A stretch of DNA of 64,000 bases from Paenarthrobacter sp. GOM3 (GTDB taxonomy: Bacteria > Actinomycetota > Actinomycetes > Actinomycetales > Micrococcaceae): positions 3,348,001 through 3,412,000 of the forward strand of contig NZ_CP136562.1 in NCBI RefSeq assembly GCF_018215265.2, given 5' to 3'. Below are positions 35,701 through 43,512 of this stretch, piece by piece (position 1 is the stretch's first letter; every line of letters begins with the position of its first letter). Below the pieces are notes generated by a model. That model was given only the letters and a program-made list of their open reading frames with translations. It did not search any database and was not told the origin of the DNA. The position numbers were made by a program, and so were the translations under genes.

Positions 35701-35735
35701 GCAAAAAGTCTGTTTCTACGGTGTTTATGGCGCAC
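32712..35735 (-). CDS. Large secreted protein with three N-terminal SLH-like repeats
   Basis: A 1007-residue exported protein starting at GTG. Signal peptide 1 to about 32, then three SLH-like repeats (64-128, 131-195, 198-257) with FAD(I/V), QQFYKEM.WL, (I/V)STGW.E and VNRDAMAAF.YR. A putative Ig module (263-340) follows, then a long beta-rich centre containing several Cys and low-similarity repeats. A second Ig module starts near 700 (LPGAVVGKQYKIGL to GTPSAAGTTAMTI). The last 200 residues or so (VLVYGSTDEGYGVANVAQTL onward) look like a Rossmann-type, amidotransferase-like domain. The repeats match those ending the two subtilases, but sit at the other end. Function of the body is unknown; surface location is likely. 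Confidence 0.82.
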   Translation of the reverse strand: MRHKHRRNRLFAPGVSLALSVLMLAGLVPAQASPATNQTPPVTAPATVADQPAETVIQDTSQDFKPPVKSPFADIATSQQFYKEMAWLASARVSTGWTEANGTKTYRALLPVNRDAMAAFMYRLSGSPGFVPPKVSPFADVSTSQQFYKEMAWLASTGISTGWTEANGTKTYRATLPVNRDAMAAFLYRLAGSPDYTAPATTPFADITKTQQFYKEMTWLSHWGISTGWIESNGTRTYRALQSVNRDAMAAFMYRFQQFKSPLTITNEQLMDGIAGVKYLDQLKGAGGFGELVWKAQGLPQGVIISPDGAITGLPTVTGPTPVTVTATDSSGMTVSRTLTLDVPQSAPEECVGKPCEVVVPKQDTIHVPGNNIVAITRDPATKKITSIELTDIVVAKGQVLTLAPWANVESGAVLIADDVSVTTAGTKLIKTSPGNLSSAYSEGTVHFTTAGASVQQAEAPPVLATPQETLSAVKPKMECDRGATADLKGLSVTPDLEPSVYAEWGWFGLHLMQANIDGSITVNMGAAVSGEGKCTMTVPEVKVTVPSGAGAIVMAAQPSITFEVTGKLDISASVVLKCGTSYQWRDQQESRSASCSTEHEPLALSSDSGIDATLTGALDTRITWMDIVGITGKIEASLEAGFHPTEDPMAELKASAGVELGACAFCFWEDSPAKLTVYSGSIFEKTIATWSAKPQPPGAPEPEVAPKIEPLKILTTSLPGAVVGKQYKIGLGAIGGVAPYAWKISKGSLPAGLSLNGVTGVVTGTPSAAGTTAMTINVTDSRGISAAAALSLVVNPKPVRGNKVLVYGSTDEGYGVANVAQTLRAAGADVVVSETLPADLGTYKSIWNPSYNGWTAAEEQQVAGYIIDGGAAYLTGERPCCEAVNDTVQRVLRQVLIDQDVVVGRQGDVDGPYTFNPAATNQISKAPNVLSAFEPLAPGAISGLGGVDARNVFARSDSTVVGGVWSEADMKSKRGRVVVLMDINYLEYDTRAPILQNVQNFLSKTP

Positions 35736-35955
35736 TAAAGTCTGCTTTCCGCGCTAATTGGCGGAAACCCGCCCCCATTTAAATAGCTACCGAACAGTAA
35801 CCAAGCGACACATTACATCAACTTTGTAAGGCGCCTTTCAACAGGAGAATTATGAAGGGACAAAGCCCGTAGATTACGGACAGGCATGCCAGTTCTCTTC
35901 GATCTCGGGCATACAAGAGCCGGGATCGGATTGTCCTAGACCTAGAGGTCGGGAT

Positions 35956-35975
35956 GACCGGGCCTACGCCCGGTC
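35956..35975. terminator. Short GC hairpin
   Basis: GACCGGGC (35956-35963) pairs with GCCCGGTC (35968-35975) around CTAC; TTATTGTTTT follows on the plus strand. No plus-strand gene precedes it, so its role is uncertain. Confidence 0.4.
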
Positions 35976-35993
35976 AAGTTATTGTTTTAAGCG

Positions 35994-36025
35994 ACAACGA
36001 CCTGATCCGTGGATCAGGTCGTTGT
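35994..36025 (-). terminator. Terminator of the 2-oxoacid dehydrogenase operon
   Basis: ACAACGACCTGATCC (35994-36008) and GGATCAGGTCGTTGT (36011-36025) form a perfect 15-bp stem, 15 bases after the E2 stop codon. Confidence 0.75.
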
Positions 36026-36040
36026 ATCGGGTCTGCCCAG

Positions 36041-37498
36041 CTACATATCCGCGAGCGCTCCACCCGGGTTCTCGATCGCGTCAGCGACGTACCGGAGGAA
36101 ACCGGCAGCGGTTTCGCCGTCGCATACCCGGTGGTCGAAGGCGAGGGTCAGTTCAGTCACCTTGCGGACTGCCAGCTCGCCGTTGACCACCCACGGCTTG
36201 TCGATGATGCGGCCCACGCCGAGCATTGCGACTTCGGGGTAATTGATAATCGCAGCCGAGCCGTCCACCCCGAACACGCCGTAGTTATTGAGCGTGAACG
36301 TGCCGGAGCCGAGTTCGGTTGGCGTCGCCTTACCTTCACGCGCGACGGCGGTCAGCCGGCGTATCTCCGCGTCCAGTTCACGGGCACTCAACTCATGAGC
36401 CTTGCGTACCGAGGGGACCACGAGCCCGCGGTCCGTTTGCGCTGCGAAACCAAGATTGATTCCGTCAAAACCGACGATCTCCTGGGAACCGTCAGCAGCC
36501 GTCTCAAAGCGGGTGTTGAGGGCCGGATACTTTTTTAACCCAGCTGTGACAAAACGGGCTATGAAAGCCAGCAGGCCAGGAGTGTCGTGCGGCGCACGCT
36601 TCTTGAGCTCGGCCCGCATGTCCAACAAAGCAGTGGCATCGACATCCACCCAGACAGTGGCCTCGGGGATCTCCGAACGGCTTCGGGTCATGTTCGCGGC
36701 AACGGCCTTCCGAACGCCGCGAACGGGAGTCCTGGCCGAAACACTGAGGCCAGTCCGACCATCAACAGAGCCCTCGGCAGTTCCCGTGCCCACAGAAACA
36801 GGCGGAGCGGGCGAAGCAGCTGGCGCGGCCGGAGCCTCTGGCGCGGTGATGGCGGCCTCTACATCCCTGCGCATGATCAGGCCACTCGCACCTGAGCCCT
36901 CAATGGCATCGAGCGAGACGCCATGGTCCCGCGCCATCTTTCGCACCAGGGGCGAGATGACAGCGCTGAGTTTGCCGGGGATGCGCGTTCCGGAAATGGA
37001 CGGTTCCAGCGTCGGCAGGACAACGGCCTCAGCAACACTATCGACGACGGCGACGCTCGCCTTGCGTGGACGGGTGCGCCCTCCGGTGGCCCCGCCGGGC
37101 GTGCCGTAGCCGATCAAAACATTGCCCGAGCCGGCCTTCTCTTCGGTCCGGTAGGTCTCGGCGGCCGCCTCAACCTCGGGGGATGTCGTAACACCGGTCG
37201 AGACGGCATCGTCGGTGGCTGATGGAGCTTCCGGCGCAACTGCAGCGGCACCGGCACGAGCGATCGAGATCAGGGGCTTGCCGACGTCGAGCGTTTGACC
37301 GGCTTCACCGTGCAGCTCGGCGACGGTGCCGGCGTAAGGCGAGGGCACCTCCACCATGGACTTGGCAGTCTCGACCTCGGCGATGGGCTGATCCACCTTG
37401 ATTTCGTCCCCGACGGCGACGAGCCAGTTCACGAGTTCAGCCTCCGTGAGGCCCTCCCCCAAGTCCGGCAAGCGGAATACCTGCATATCTGAACTCAT
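36041..37498 (-). CDS. 2-oxoacid dehydrogenase E2 (dihydrolipoamide acyltransferase)
   Basis: A 485-residue E2 subunit. Residues 4-80 are one lipoyl domain with Lys46 in VETAKSMVEVPSP. A Pro/Ala linker leads to the subunit-binding domain (about 175-215: SPLVRKMARDHGVSLDAIEG). The C-terminal catalytic core has the DHRVCDG motif with His456 and Asp460. GGAGG eight bases upstream sets the start at MSSDMQV. It is the last gene of an E1alpha-E1beta-E2 operon; no E3 is present, so dihydrolipoamide dehydrogenase is shared. The separate E1 subunits and divergent Lrp-type regulator favour a branched-chain keto-acid complex over pyruvate dehydrogenase. Confidence 0.92.
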   Translation of the reverse strand: MSSDMQVFRLPDLGEGLTEAELVNWLVAVGDEIKVDQPIAEVETAKSMVEVPSPYAGTVAELHGEAGQTLDVGKPLISIARAGAAAVAPEAPSATDDAVSTGVTTSPEVEAAAETYRTEEKAGSGNVLIGYGTPGGATGGRTRPRKASVAVVDSVAEAVVLPTLEPSISGTRIPGKLSAVISPLVRKMARDHGVSLDAIEGSGASGLIMRRDVEAAITAPEAPAAPAASPAPPVSVGTGTAEGSVDGRTGLSVSARTPVRGVRKAVAANMTRSRSEIPEATVWVDVDATALLDMRAELKKRAPHDTPGLLAFIARFVTAGLKKYPALNTRFETAADGSQEIVGFDGINLGFAAQTDRGLVVPSVRKAHELSARELDAEIRRLTAVAREGKATPTELGSGTFTLNNYGVFGVDGSAAIINYPEVAMLGVGRIIDKPWVVNGELAVRKVTELTLAFDHRVCDGETAAGFLRYVADAIENPGGALADM

Positions 37499-37500
37499 GG

Positions 37501-38589
37501 TTAGTCCTCCCATTGAAGGTCGTCGACGGCGTCGAGGATGCGGTCGACACTCGGCAGGTAGTAGTGCTCCAGCTTGGGAGATGGGAACGGAACATCGAAT
37601 CCGGTGACACGGAGAACCGGCGCGGCGAGATAGTGGAACGTGCGTTCCTGGACACGGGCCACGATCTCCGAAGACACAGAAGCAAAGCCATGCGCTTCAG
37701 CGATGACGACGGCGCGTCCCGTCTTCCGTACGGACGCGCAGACGGTCTCGTCATCGAAAGGAACCAGCGTCCGTACGTCGATCACCTCGAGCGAGCGGCC
37801 TTCTTCGGCGGCCGCGGCGGCAGCTGCGAGCGCAGTGGGGACCGACGGGCCGTAGGCGATCAACGTTGCATCCGTGCCAGGACGAGCGACAGCCGCGCGG
37901 CCCTCGGTGGAGGTACCGGCGTCGTGCTCTGCGCGCAACGCACCCAGGTCAACCTGGTCCTTGGACCAGTAGAGCTTCTTGGGTTCCATGAACATGACCG
38001 GGTCGTCGGAATCGATGGCTTCGCGGAGCATGCGGTAGCCGTCAGCCACGGTGGCTGGCGTGTAGACCTTGAGGCCGGCCGTGTGGGCGTAGTAGGACTC
38101 GGAGGAGTCGCAGTGGTGCTCTACTCCCCCGATGCCCCCGGCGTAAGGCACGCGGATGACCATGGGCATCTTGAGCTTGCCCTTGGTGCGGTTGTGCATT
38201 TTGGCCACGTGGCTGACGATCTGCTCGAACGCCGGGTAGGCGAAGGCGTCGAACTGCATCTCGATGACGGGACGCATGCCGTTGATGGCCATTCCCACTG
38301 CCATGCCAACAATGCCCGACTCGGCAAGCGGGGTGTCGAAGCAGCGCTGCTCACCGAACTCCGCCATGAGCCCGTCCGTGATGCGGAAGACGCCGCCCAG
38401 CATTCCCACGTCCTCGCCGAATACCAGGACGGAGGAGTCGACGCGCATGGCGTCTGCCATAGCCGTATTGAGGGCCTTGGCCATGGTGAGGCTCTGCGGG
38501 CCGCTTGCCTCGGCCGTCGCTGCCGCAGAGGCGGCGGCGCTGGCTGTTGCGGCGCTGACGTTGCCGTTCACGGATGTAGTGATGGTCAT
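37501..38589 (-). CDS. 2-oxoacid dehydrogenase E1 beta subunit
   Basis: A 362-residue E1 beta subunit of the alpha2-beta2 type, with MAKALNTAMADAMRVDSSVL, FGEDVGMLGGVFR, TPLAESGIVGMAVGMA and HHCDSSESYYAHTAGLKV. It pairs with the alpha subunit to decarboxylate the keto acid and load acyl groups on the lipoyl arm. An unusual Ala-rich N-terminal tail of about 33 residues precedes the conserved part. Its start overlaps the alpha stop by four bases, and the E2 gene begins two bases after its own stop, so the three genes are translationally linked. Confidence 0.93.
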   Translation of the reverse strand: MTITTSVNGNVSAATASAAASAAATAEASGPQSLTMAKALNTAMADAMRVDSSVLVFGEDVGMLGGVFRITDGLMAEFGEQRCFDTPLAESGIVGMAVGMAINGMRPVIEMQFDAFAYPAFEQIVSHVAKMHNRTKGKLKMPMVIRVPYAGGIGGVEHHCDSSESYYAHTAGLKVYTPATVADGYRMLREAIDSDDPVMFMEPKKLYWSKDQVDLGALRAEHDAGTSTEGRAAVARPGTDATLIAYGPSVPTALAAAAAAAEEGRSLEVIDVRTLVPFDDETVCASVRKTGRAVVIAEAHGFASVSSEIVARVQERTFHYLAAPVLRVTGFDVPFPSPKLEHYYLPSVDRILDAVDDLQWED

Positions 38590-39779
38590 TTTGCACCCTC
38601 CTCACGGGCGAGTTCGCCGGCGAGCAGTTCGGACTGCTCTTTCAGCTGCGGGGTGGGCTTGGAGAAGACGTACTTGAAGAGATCCAGCGGTTGTACAGGG
38701 ACGTCCTCGCCGAGGCCTTCGCGGAGCTGCGTGGCTACGGCTTCTGCGTGCTCGGCGATCCTGTTGCTGGCCTCGTCACTAAGGAGACCCTTGTCCGTAA
38801 GGTACGACTTCATGCGCGCCAGCGGGTCCTTGGCCTGCCATTCGGCGACTTCGCTGTCCGGACGGTAGCGGGTGGCGTCGTCGGCGTTGGTGTGGGCCTG
38901 CATGCGATAGGTGTGGGCTTCGATCAGTAGCGGTCCCGAGCCTTCGCGGGCCAGCTTCACTGCCCGGTCCATGACAGCCAGCAGTGCGACGAGGTCGTTG
39001 CCGTCCACGCGCTCACCGGCCATGCCATAGCCCACGGCCTTGTGGGCCAAGGACGGCGCTACTGACTGGTGGCTAAGCGGCACCGAGATCGCGTATTTGT
39101 TGTTCTGCACGAAGAAGATGACGGGCAAGTGGAAGACGGCGGCGAAGTTCAGGGCCTCGTGGAAATCGCCTTCGCTGGTGGCGCCATCGCCACACATGGC
39201 CATCACCACAGTGTCTTCACCGCGCAGCTTGGCGGCATGCGCGACGCCGACAGCGTGCAGCAGTTGCGTGGTCAGCGGCGTGCACTGGATCCCCACTTTG
39301 TGCTCTTTGGGGTCATACCCGCCGTGCCAGTCGCCGCGGAAGATGGTCATCACCTCAACCGGGTCCACCCCGCGGGTCATGACGGCGACGGCGTCCCGGT
39401 AGGTCGGGAACAACCAGTCACCTTCGCTGAGGCACATGGCGGCCGCTACCTGGCAGGCTTCCTGACCGTGGCTTGAGGGGTAGACGGCCATACGGCCCTG
39501 CCGGACGAGCGCGGAGTTCTGATCGTTGACGCGACGTCCGACGACGAGTTGCTCGTAGGCGGCCATCAGTTCAGCGTCGCTGGGCGTGGGGTACTCGTGG
39601 CCGGGTTCGGTGCCCTGCTCGTCGCGGGAGCGAAGGGTCCCGTCCGGGTTCACCATTTGAATCTGGTGCCGTGCGGGGAGCATGTAGTCCTCGACGCTGA
39701 TGCCGAATTTTGCCCGAACGTCAGCAGCCGGGTCCTCTACAGCCGTTTCCGGCGCAGAGTGGTCTGCGTGGATCGTCAT
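38586..39779 (-). CDS. 2-oxoacid dehydrogenase E1 alpha subunit
   Basis: A 397-residue E1 alpha subunit. The thiamine-diphosphate motif GDGATSEGDFHEALNFAAVF, ending in the VQNN segment, is complete. GQEACQVAAAMCL and the phosphorylation-loop-like YRMQAHTNADDATRYRP are also seen. An N-terminal extension (about 45 residues) contains PDGTLRS. The ATG follows AAGGACGG. First gene of the operon, divergent from an Lrp-type regulator at 170 bases. Family members act on pyruvate or branched-chain keto acids; context favours the latter. Confidence 0.93.
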   Translation of the reverse strand: MTIHADHSAPETAVEDPAADVRAKFGISVEDYMLPARHQIQMVNPDGTLRSRDEQGTEPGHEYPTPSDAELMAAYEQLVVGRRVNDQNSALVRQGRMAVYPSSHGQEACQVAAAMCLSEGDWLFPTYRDAVAVMTRGVDPVEVMTIFRGDWHGGYDPKEHKVGIQCTPLTTQLLHAVGVAHAAKLRGEDTVVMAMCGDGATSEGDFHEALNFAAVFHLPVIFFVQNNKYAISVPLSHQSVAPSLAHKAVGYGMAGERVDGNDLVALLAVMDRAVKLAREGSGPLLIEAHTYRMQAHTNADDATRYRPDSEVAEWQAKDPLARMKSYLTDKGLLSDEASNRIAEHAEAVATQLREGLGEDVPVQPLDLFKYVFSKPTPQLKEQSELLAGELAREEGAK

Positions 39780-39895
39780 TGGTCCGTCCTTCTCTAGCCA
39801 CTATGTGCTTCCAGTATGTTCCCGAGCAATCTTTCGTATCCAGCTTTTGCCAAAATCATGGAAGAGCTCGTTCAAAGTGGCTATCCTGAAAGACG

Positions 39896-39905
39896 AATTG
39901 CAATT
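39896..39905. promoter_or_regulatory. Candidate Lrp-type site in the divergent promoter region
   Basis: AATTGCAATT is a perfect 10-bp palindrome 45 bases before the regulator start, between the operon and the regulator. Lrp-family sites are AT-rich and poorly conserved, so this is only a candidate. Confidence 0.3.
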
Positions 39906-39949
39906 GTGAGCTGGGTAACGCGCCTGTGCCGTAGACGATTTGGAGTGCC

Positions 39950-40414
39950 ATGAGCGAGACCGAGGCTGAGCAGGCCGCAGTGCCGTTGGACACGGTGGAC
40001 CGGGACATCATCCGCGAGCTCACCACGGACGGGCGCATGTCCATAACGCAGGTGGCAGAGAATGTGCACATCAGCCGAGCCCACGCCTACTCACGCATCG
40101 CACGGCTTACTGGCGAAGGAGTCCTCACAAAATTCACAGCCCTGGTGGATCCCATCAAGGCTGGGTTGCGCTCCTCCGCTTATGTGACACTCAAGGTTCA
40201 GCAACACTCGTGGCGCGAACTCAAGGAGGAGCTGCGCGCCATTCCGGAGGTTCATCACATCGCCTTGGTGGGTGGGGACTTTGATGTCATTCTCCTGGTC
40301 CGGGCAACCGACAACATCCACCTCCGGCGTGTGATCTTCGACCAGTTGCAGTCCATGGATGGCGTACTGGATACGCAGACTTTCCTTGTTTTTGAGGATG
40401 TTGATACGAGGTAG
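39950..40414 (+). CDS. Lrp/AsnC-family regulator (BkdR-like)
   Basis: A 154-residue regulator. Residues about 13-60 are the Lrp helix-turn-helix (LDTVDRDIIRELTTDGRMSI, then RAHAYSRIARL). The rest is the RAM ligand-sensing domain (AYVTLKVQQHSW, HHIALVGGDFDVILLVRA, VFDQ-like end). It is transcribed away from the E1/E2 operon, the standard place for BkdR, which activates branched-chain keto-acid dehydrogenase genes when valine, leucine or isoleucine is present. The effector is inferred. Confidence 0.9.
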   Translation: MSETEAEQAAVPLDTVDRDIIRELTTDGRMSITQVAENVHISRAHAYSRIARLTGEGVLTKFTALVDPIKAGLRSSAYVTLKVQQHSWRELKEELRAIPEVHHIALVGGDFDVILLVRATDNIHLRRVIFDQLQSMDGVLDTQTFLVFEDVDTR

Positions 40415-40473
40415 GCGATGCCGTGGTCCTCAGCTGGGAGGAAGCGCTCATTTCCGGACCTTAGACTGTCCCC

Positions 40474-41046
40474 GTGCCCCTCAAAATTGCCCCAGCCACG
40501 CGAGTCATTGGCATTGCGGTTGGGGCGTGCTTGCTGGTGGCCTTGCTTTGGTTGATTGCTGCGTTCCAGTTTTTCTACGATCCTCCCCAGGCCAAACCCC
40601 ACCGCACCGACGCGATCGTGGTTTTAGGCGGCCTCAGCAAGGAGCGGTTGCCGGTGGCGCAGGAGTTACAGCAAGAGCTGGACATACCCGTACTGGTTGT
40701 CTCCACCACGGGCCTCGCCGGAAATGTCGAAGGTGATGCCCTTTGCGATGAGGGCTCCGATGATCCCGACCTGGTGTGTTTCCGACCATCTCCCCTCAAT
40801 ACCCGGGGCGAAGCGGAGGCCCTGCGCTCGTTGATTGCTGAACATGGCTGGAAATCCGTGACGGTGGTGACCTCGGAATACCACCTAATGCGCGCGGGCA
40901 CATTAATCGAACAGTGCACGCCTGCGGAGGTCCAAATGGTCGGGTCACAGCCTGACCTTTCGGCAGGTGCGTGGCTGGACCGGTTCGTCGTCGAAACTGG
41001 CGGCCTGATCGACACCTGGATGCGGCCGGAGTGCTCTTCTCACTAA
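40474..41046 (+). CDS. YdcF-type (DUF218) membrane-anchored protein
   Basis: A 190-residue protein starting at GTG with one N-terminal membrane segment (VIGIAVGACLLVALLWLIAA). It has the DUF218 motifs TDAIVVLGG, NTRGEAEALRSL and VTSEYHLMRA. Members such as SanA and ElyC are linked to envelope integrity or lipid-carrier metabolism. The two cysteines around DALCDEG and DLVCFRP may pair outside the membrane. It is the last gene before the surface-glycan locus and shows no clear operon partner. Confidence 0.85.
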   Translation: MPLKIAPATRVIGIAVGACLLVALLWLIAAFQFFYDPPQAKPHRTDAIVVLGGLSKERLPVAQELQQELDIPVLVVSTTGLAGNVEGDALCDEGSDDPDLVCFRPSPLNTRGEAEALRSLIAEHGWKSVTVVTSEYHLMRAGTLIEQCTPAEVQMVGSQPDLSAGAWLDRFVVETGGLIDTWMRPECSSH

Positions 41047-41259
41047 GTAAAGCCCAAGACGGAGTGCCTATCCAAGGCCATGACAAGGCCTGTAAAGCAG
41101 ATGGAATTTTCTCAACACGTACCGTCAAAATATTTCCGGCTTCTTGAAGTTTATTTAAGCGCTTGAAGGTTTTCGTCAACCACTTGAGTTTTGCTGATTC
41201 AACGCGCCATCCTTTTGCCATAGGTCCAAGGTCTCACCCTACGAGTCCAAGGATCCAAC

Positions 41260-42903
41260 GTGGAAAAATTCAGATCCGAACCATCCACCACCCACCCCTA
41301 TGCCCGGCATTTCGCAGCCAGCCTCTTCGCTGCCTTCGTCTTGGTAATCGGCTTCGTACATGGCCCCATCGCCGAGGCTGCGCCCGCTCCCGTGTATCCG
41401 ATAAGCGGATACTTTATCTTCGGCAGTACAAACGATGCGGCCAATCTGCAAAAGCTGACAGACATGAAGTCTGTTGGTGCCGATACTGTAATCACGTTCG
41501 GTTCCACGGTTAAGCCAGCGACCTCTGCCTCAGTACCCGCCGACTGCTCCATTTCTGGCGTCAACTGTGTAACCGCAGCAACCTCCGGCATCAAGGTGAA
41601 CAGGTACTTCACCTATACGGACGGGAATACGTGGGGGGCACCATCTTTGGCCTGCCCACGGGACAAAACCGTGACCAGCGGAAGCACCGTTTACACCGTT
41701 CTGGTGATACCCACACAGGGCACCGGGTGCACGTCGTCCAATAACTCGTACGACGTCTTCGTCGTCACGAGCGGTACAAGTTCGATCTCCGTGTCCGTAG
41801 CGAAAGCAGCCACGGCCCTGGGCATGAAGTACTACACCGGGATGCCCGCCCCGTCCAAAGACCCGACGATAACTTACGTGCCCGACCTGACCTACGAGTC
41901 AACCTTCACGGCCTTTACGGCTCGGTTCATTCAACTTCAAGCGAAGGTCAACAACGTGGCCGGCCTAACGGGCTTCTACCACCACACAGAGATGCCCGTG
42001 GGCGGTGGCACCGTTTGGAATGCAACCCGTGAGATTTATTCGATGCAAAACCTGGCAATCAAAAAATATATGCCCACCCGGTCGGCATTGATCAGTCCTT
42101 ACATGGACAACCGGACCGACTACTCGGCACACATCACCGTCGACATGGCCCGCGAAGGCATCCGCAACATAGCTGAAACGGCCAACGGAGTTAAGCTGGC
42201 GATTGCCGTGCAGGATGGAATGGGCACCGGAAAAGCAGGATCATTCTTCAGCAGTGACGCGGGAACCCAAGTCGACCCGTTTGCCGCCTCGATCGTGGGG
42301 TCTGGGACATGGGGCGACAGTTACCTCGCTCCCAACCGGGACTACTTTTGGGCCATGGCTGACGGAGTCGAAGGTACAGGCGCTGAACTCTGGGGCAACA
42401 TGGAAGGAATGGCCCCGGGGACAAGCCAAAATCCATGCGACGGAAACTACCGCGGCCAGAGCACCAAGGCGCGGCATGACAAGCAGCTGCAGCAGATGGG
42501 CAACTCGCCAGTGAAAGTCATTTCCTACATGTGGGATCCGTTCTATACGTGCCGGGGAACCTGGGCTCCGATGATGGACCAGATGCAAGCAGGCAAAATG
42601 ACGCCGGTCATCACCGACTCCATCTTCTACTCAAGCGGGGACGTTCTGGTCACGGGCCAAAACCTGAGTGGCGGGACCATTCAGGTGAAGTGGACCGATC
42701 GATTTGGGCGGACCTTCGACAAGACAGTCGTAGCCGCGGACTACAACGCGAACTACGGCAAGCAACTCGGCATAAATCCCCGGTTGGAGTCTGTTACCGC
42801 CAAGCTGGGCAGCACCTCGCTTGGCTCCGGCAAGTACGTCTATATCAACGTAGTCAACGGATCTGGCGTCAGGAATGATGCCACTTACTCGGATCGCGGC
42901 TAG
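41260..42903 (+). CDS. Secreted DUF4434-like protein, copy A
   Basis: A 547-residue exported protein starting at GTG after AAGGAT. Signal peptide to about residue 40 (IAEAAP). The conserved opening PISGYFIFGS and MKSVGADTVITFG fit a DUF4434-like TIM barrel related to glycoside hydrolases. Acidic residues that could be catalytic lie in GFYHHTEMP (Glu244), AVQDGMGTG (Asp319) and GNMEGMAP (Glu382). The last 90 residues or so form an Ig/IPT-like beta domain (VLVTGQNLSGGTIQVKW). Copy B at 61035 shares the whole plan. A role in trimming or remodelling the glycan made between the two copies is plausible but unproven. Confidence 0.7.
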   Translation: MEKFRSEPSTTHPYARHFAASLFAAFVLVIGFVHGPIAEAAPAPVYPISGYFIFGSTNDAANLQKLTDMKSVGADTVITFGSTVKPATSASVPADCSISGVNCVTAATSGIKVNRYFTYTDGNTWGAPSLACPRDKTVTSGSTVYTVLVIPTQGTGCTSSNNSYDVFVVTSGTSSISVSVAKAATALGMKYYTGMPAPSKDPTITYVPDLTYESTFTAFTARFIQLQAKVNNVAGLTGFYHHTEMPVGGGTVWNATREIYSMQNLAIKKYMPTRSALISPYMDNRTDYSAHITVDMAREGIRNIAETANGVKLAIAVQDGMGTGKAGSFFSSDAGTQVDPFAASIVGSGTWGDSYLAPNRDYFWAMADGVEGTGAELWGNMEGMAPGTSQNPCDGNYRGQSTKARHDKQLQQMGNSPVKVISYMWDPFYTCRGTWAPMMDQMQAGKMTPVITDSIFYSSGDVLVTGQNLSGGTIQVKWTDRFGRTFDKTVVAADYNANYGKQLGINPRLESVTAKLGSTSLGSGKYVYINVVNGSGVRNDATYSDRG

Positions 42904-42914
42904 GAATTCCACAG

Positions 42915-42946
42915 GCGGTGACGGGCACCTTGCTGCCCGTCACCGC
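42915..42946 (+). terminator. Terminator of DUF4434-like copy A
   Basis: GCGGTGACGGGCA (42915-42927) pairs perfectly with TGCCCGTCACCGC (42934-42946) around six bases, 12 bases after the stop codon. No T run follows. Confidence 0.75.
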
Positions 42947-43087
42947 GCCGTCAGCGGGGGCGCCACACGGACGTTAGGCGAGCCTCCTGTATGCGACTGC
43001 GCCTGCCATTAAAGTTGCAGGCAACTCCCCGGATGTAAGAATTAGGTGTGGCCATGCATCATTTGGACGCATCTAAGGAGCGAAGAA

Positions 43088-43423
43088 GTGACGGAAACAG
43101 TCGGACGAACGGCGGTCTCTTCGCCCTCCCCGCGGCACATGCGCAGGCGGCGCTTTCTAGGTGACGTCCCGCCGTCCCTCCTGCCGGTGGTCCGGGCATC
43201 GACGGATCCGGCATCCTTTCCGCCTCCTCAAGAAAGGGCCCCTAGCCCTCCTGAGAACATTGACGAACAACCGGATGGCGCATCATCGCCTGAGTCAGCC
43301 GAAAGAAGAAAAGGCTCCAAGAAGGCCACCCCCCGGCAAAAACGCATGGTTGCGCTCGTCGTTGTGATCCTCGTCTCCCTCAGTATCCCCCTACTGGCGT
43401 TGACCTTGATGTTAACCGGGTAA
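43088..43423 (+). CDS. Small single-pass membrane protein, 111 aa
   Basis: Starts at GTG seven bases after AAGGAG. The cytosolic part is basic then Pro/Ser/Glu-rich (RHMRRRRFLGDVPPSLLPVV, PPPQERAPSPPENID), with a Lys/Arg cluster before one C-terminal membrane helix (MVALVVVILVSLSIPLLALT). No family recognised. It lies 89 bases before wecB on the same strand, so it may belong to the glycan locus, for example as a tail-anchored regulator or scaffold. Confidence 0.6.
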   Translation: MTETVGRTAVSSPSPRHMRRRRFLGDVPPSLLPVVRASTDPASFPPPQERAPSPPENIDEQPDGASSPESAERRKGSKKATPRQKRMVALVVVILVSLSIPLLALTLMLTG

Positions 43424-43512
43424 CCAGGGAACTGCGTCATACATAATTGATCACCTCCAACGACTGTGCGATAACATCGGCTGGTCAGCCACTGCCTTTC
43501 CCGGGGGAATCC

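Larger units (their letters stand above)
35736..36040. other. Intergenic region upstream of the SLH-like gene
   Basis: 305 bases without a credible gene. It should hold the promoter of the SLH-like gene (minus), including AT-rich TATTTAAAT near 35780, and two hairpins listed separately near 35956-36025. A six-codon frame after AGGAG at 35843 was judged meaningless. Confidence 0.6.

Noticed and set aside
35852..35872. Six-codon frame MKGQSP after a good AGGAG site
   Set aside because: Too short to be credible as a gene and no attenuator-type gene follows on that strand.
37513..38868. Plus-strand open frame opposite the E1 beta gene
   Set aside because: Antisense shadow with His/Gly/Arg-rich content and no motif.
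36041..39779. Reading the E1/E2 operon as pyruvate dehydrogenase
   Set aside because: Separate E1 alpha and beta with a divergent Lrp-type gene fits the branched-chain complex better; actinobacteria usually use a single-chain E1 for pyruvate. It stays possible, so no gene symbols were given.
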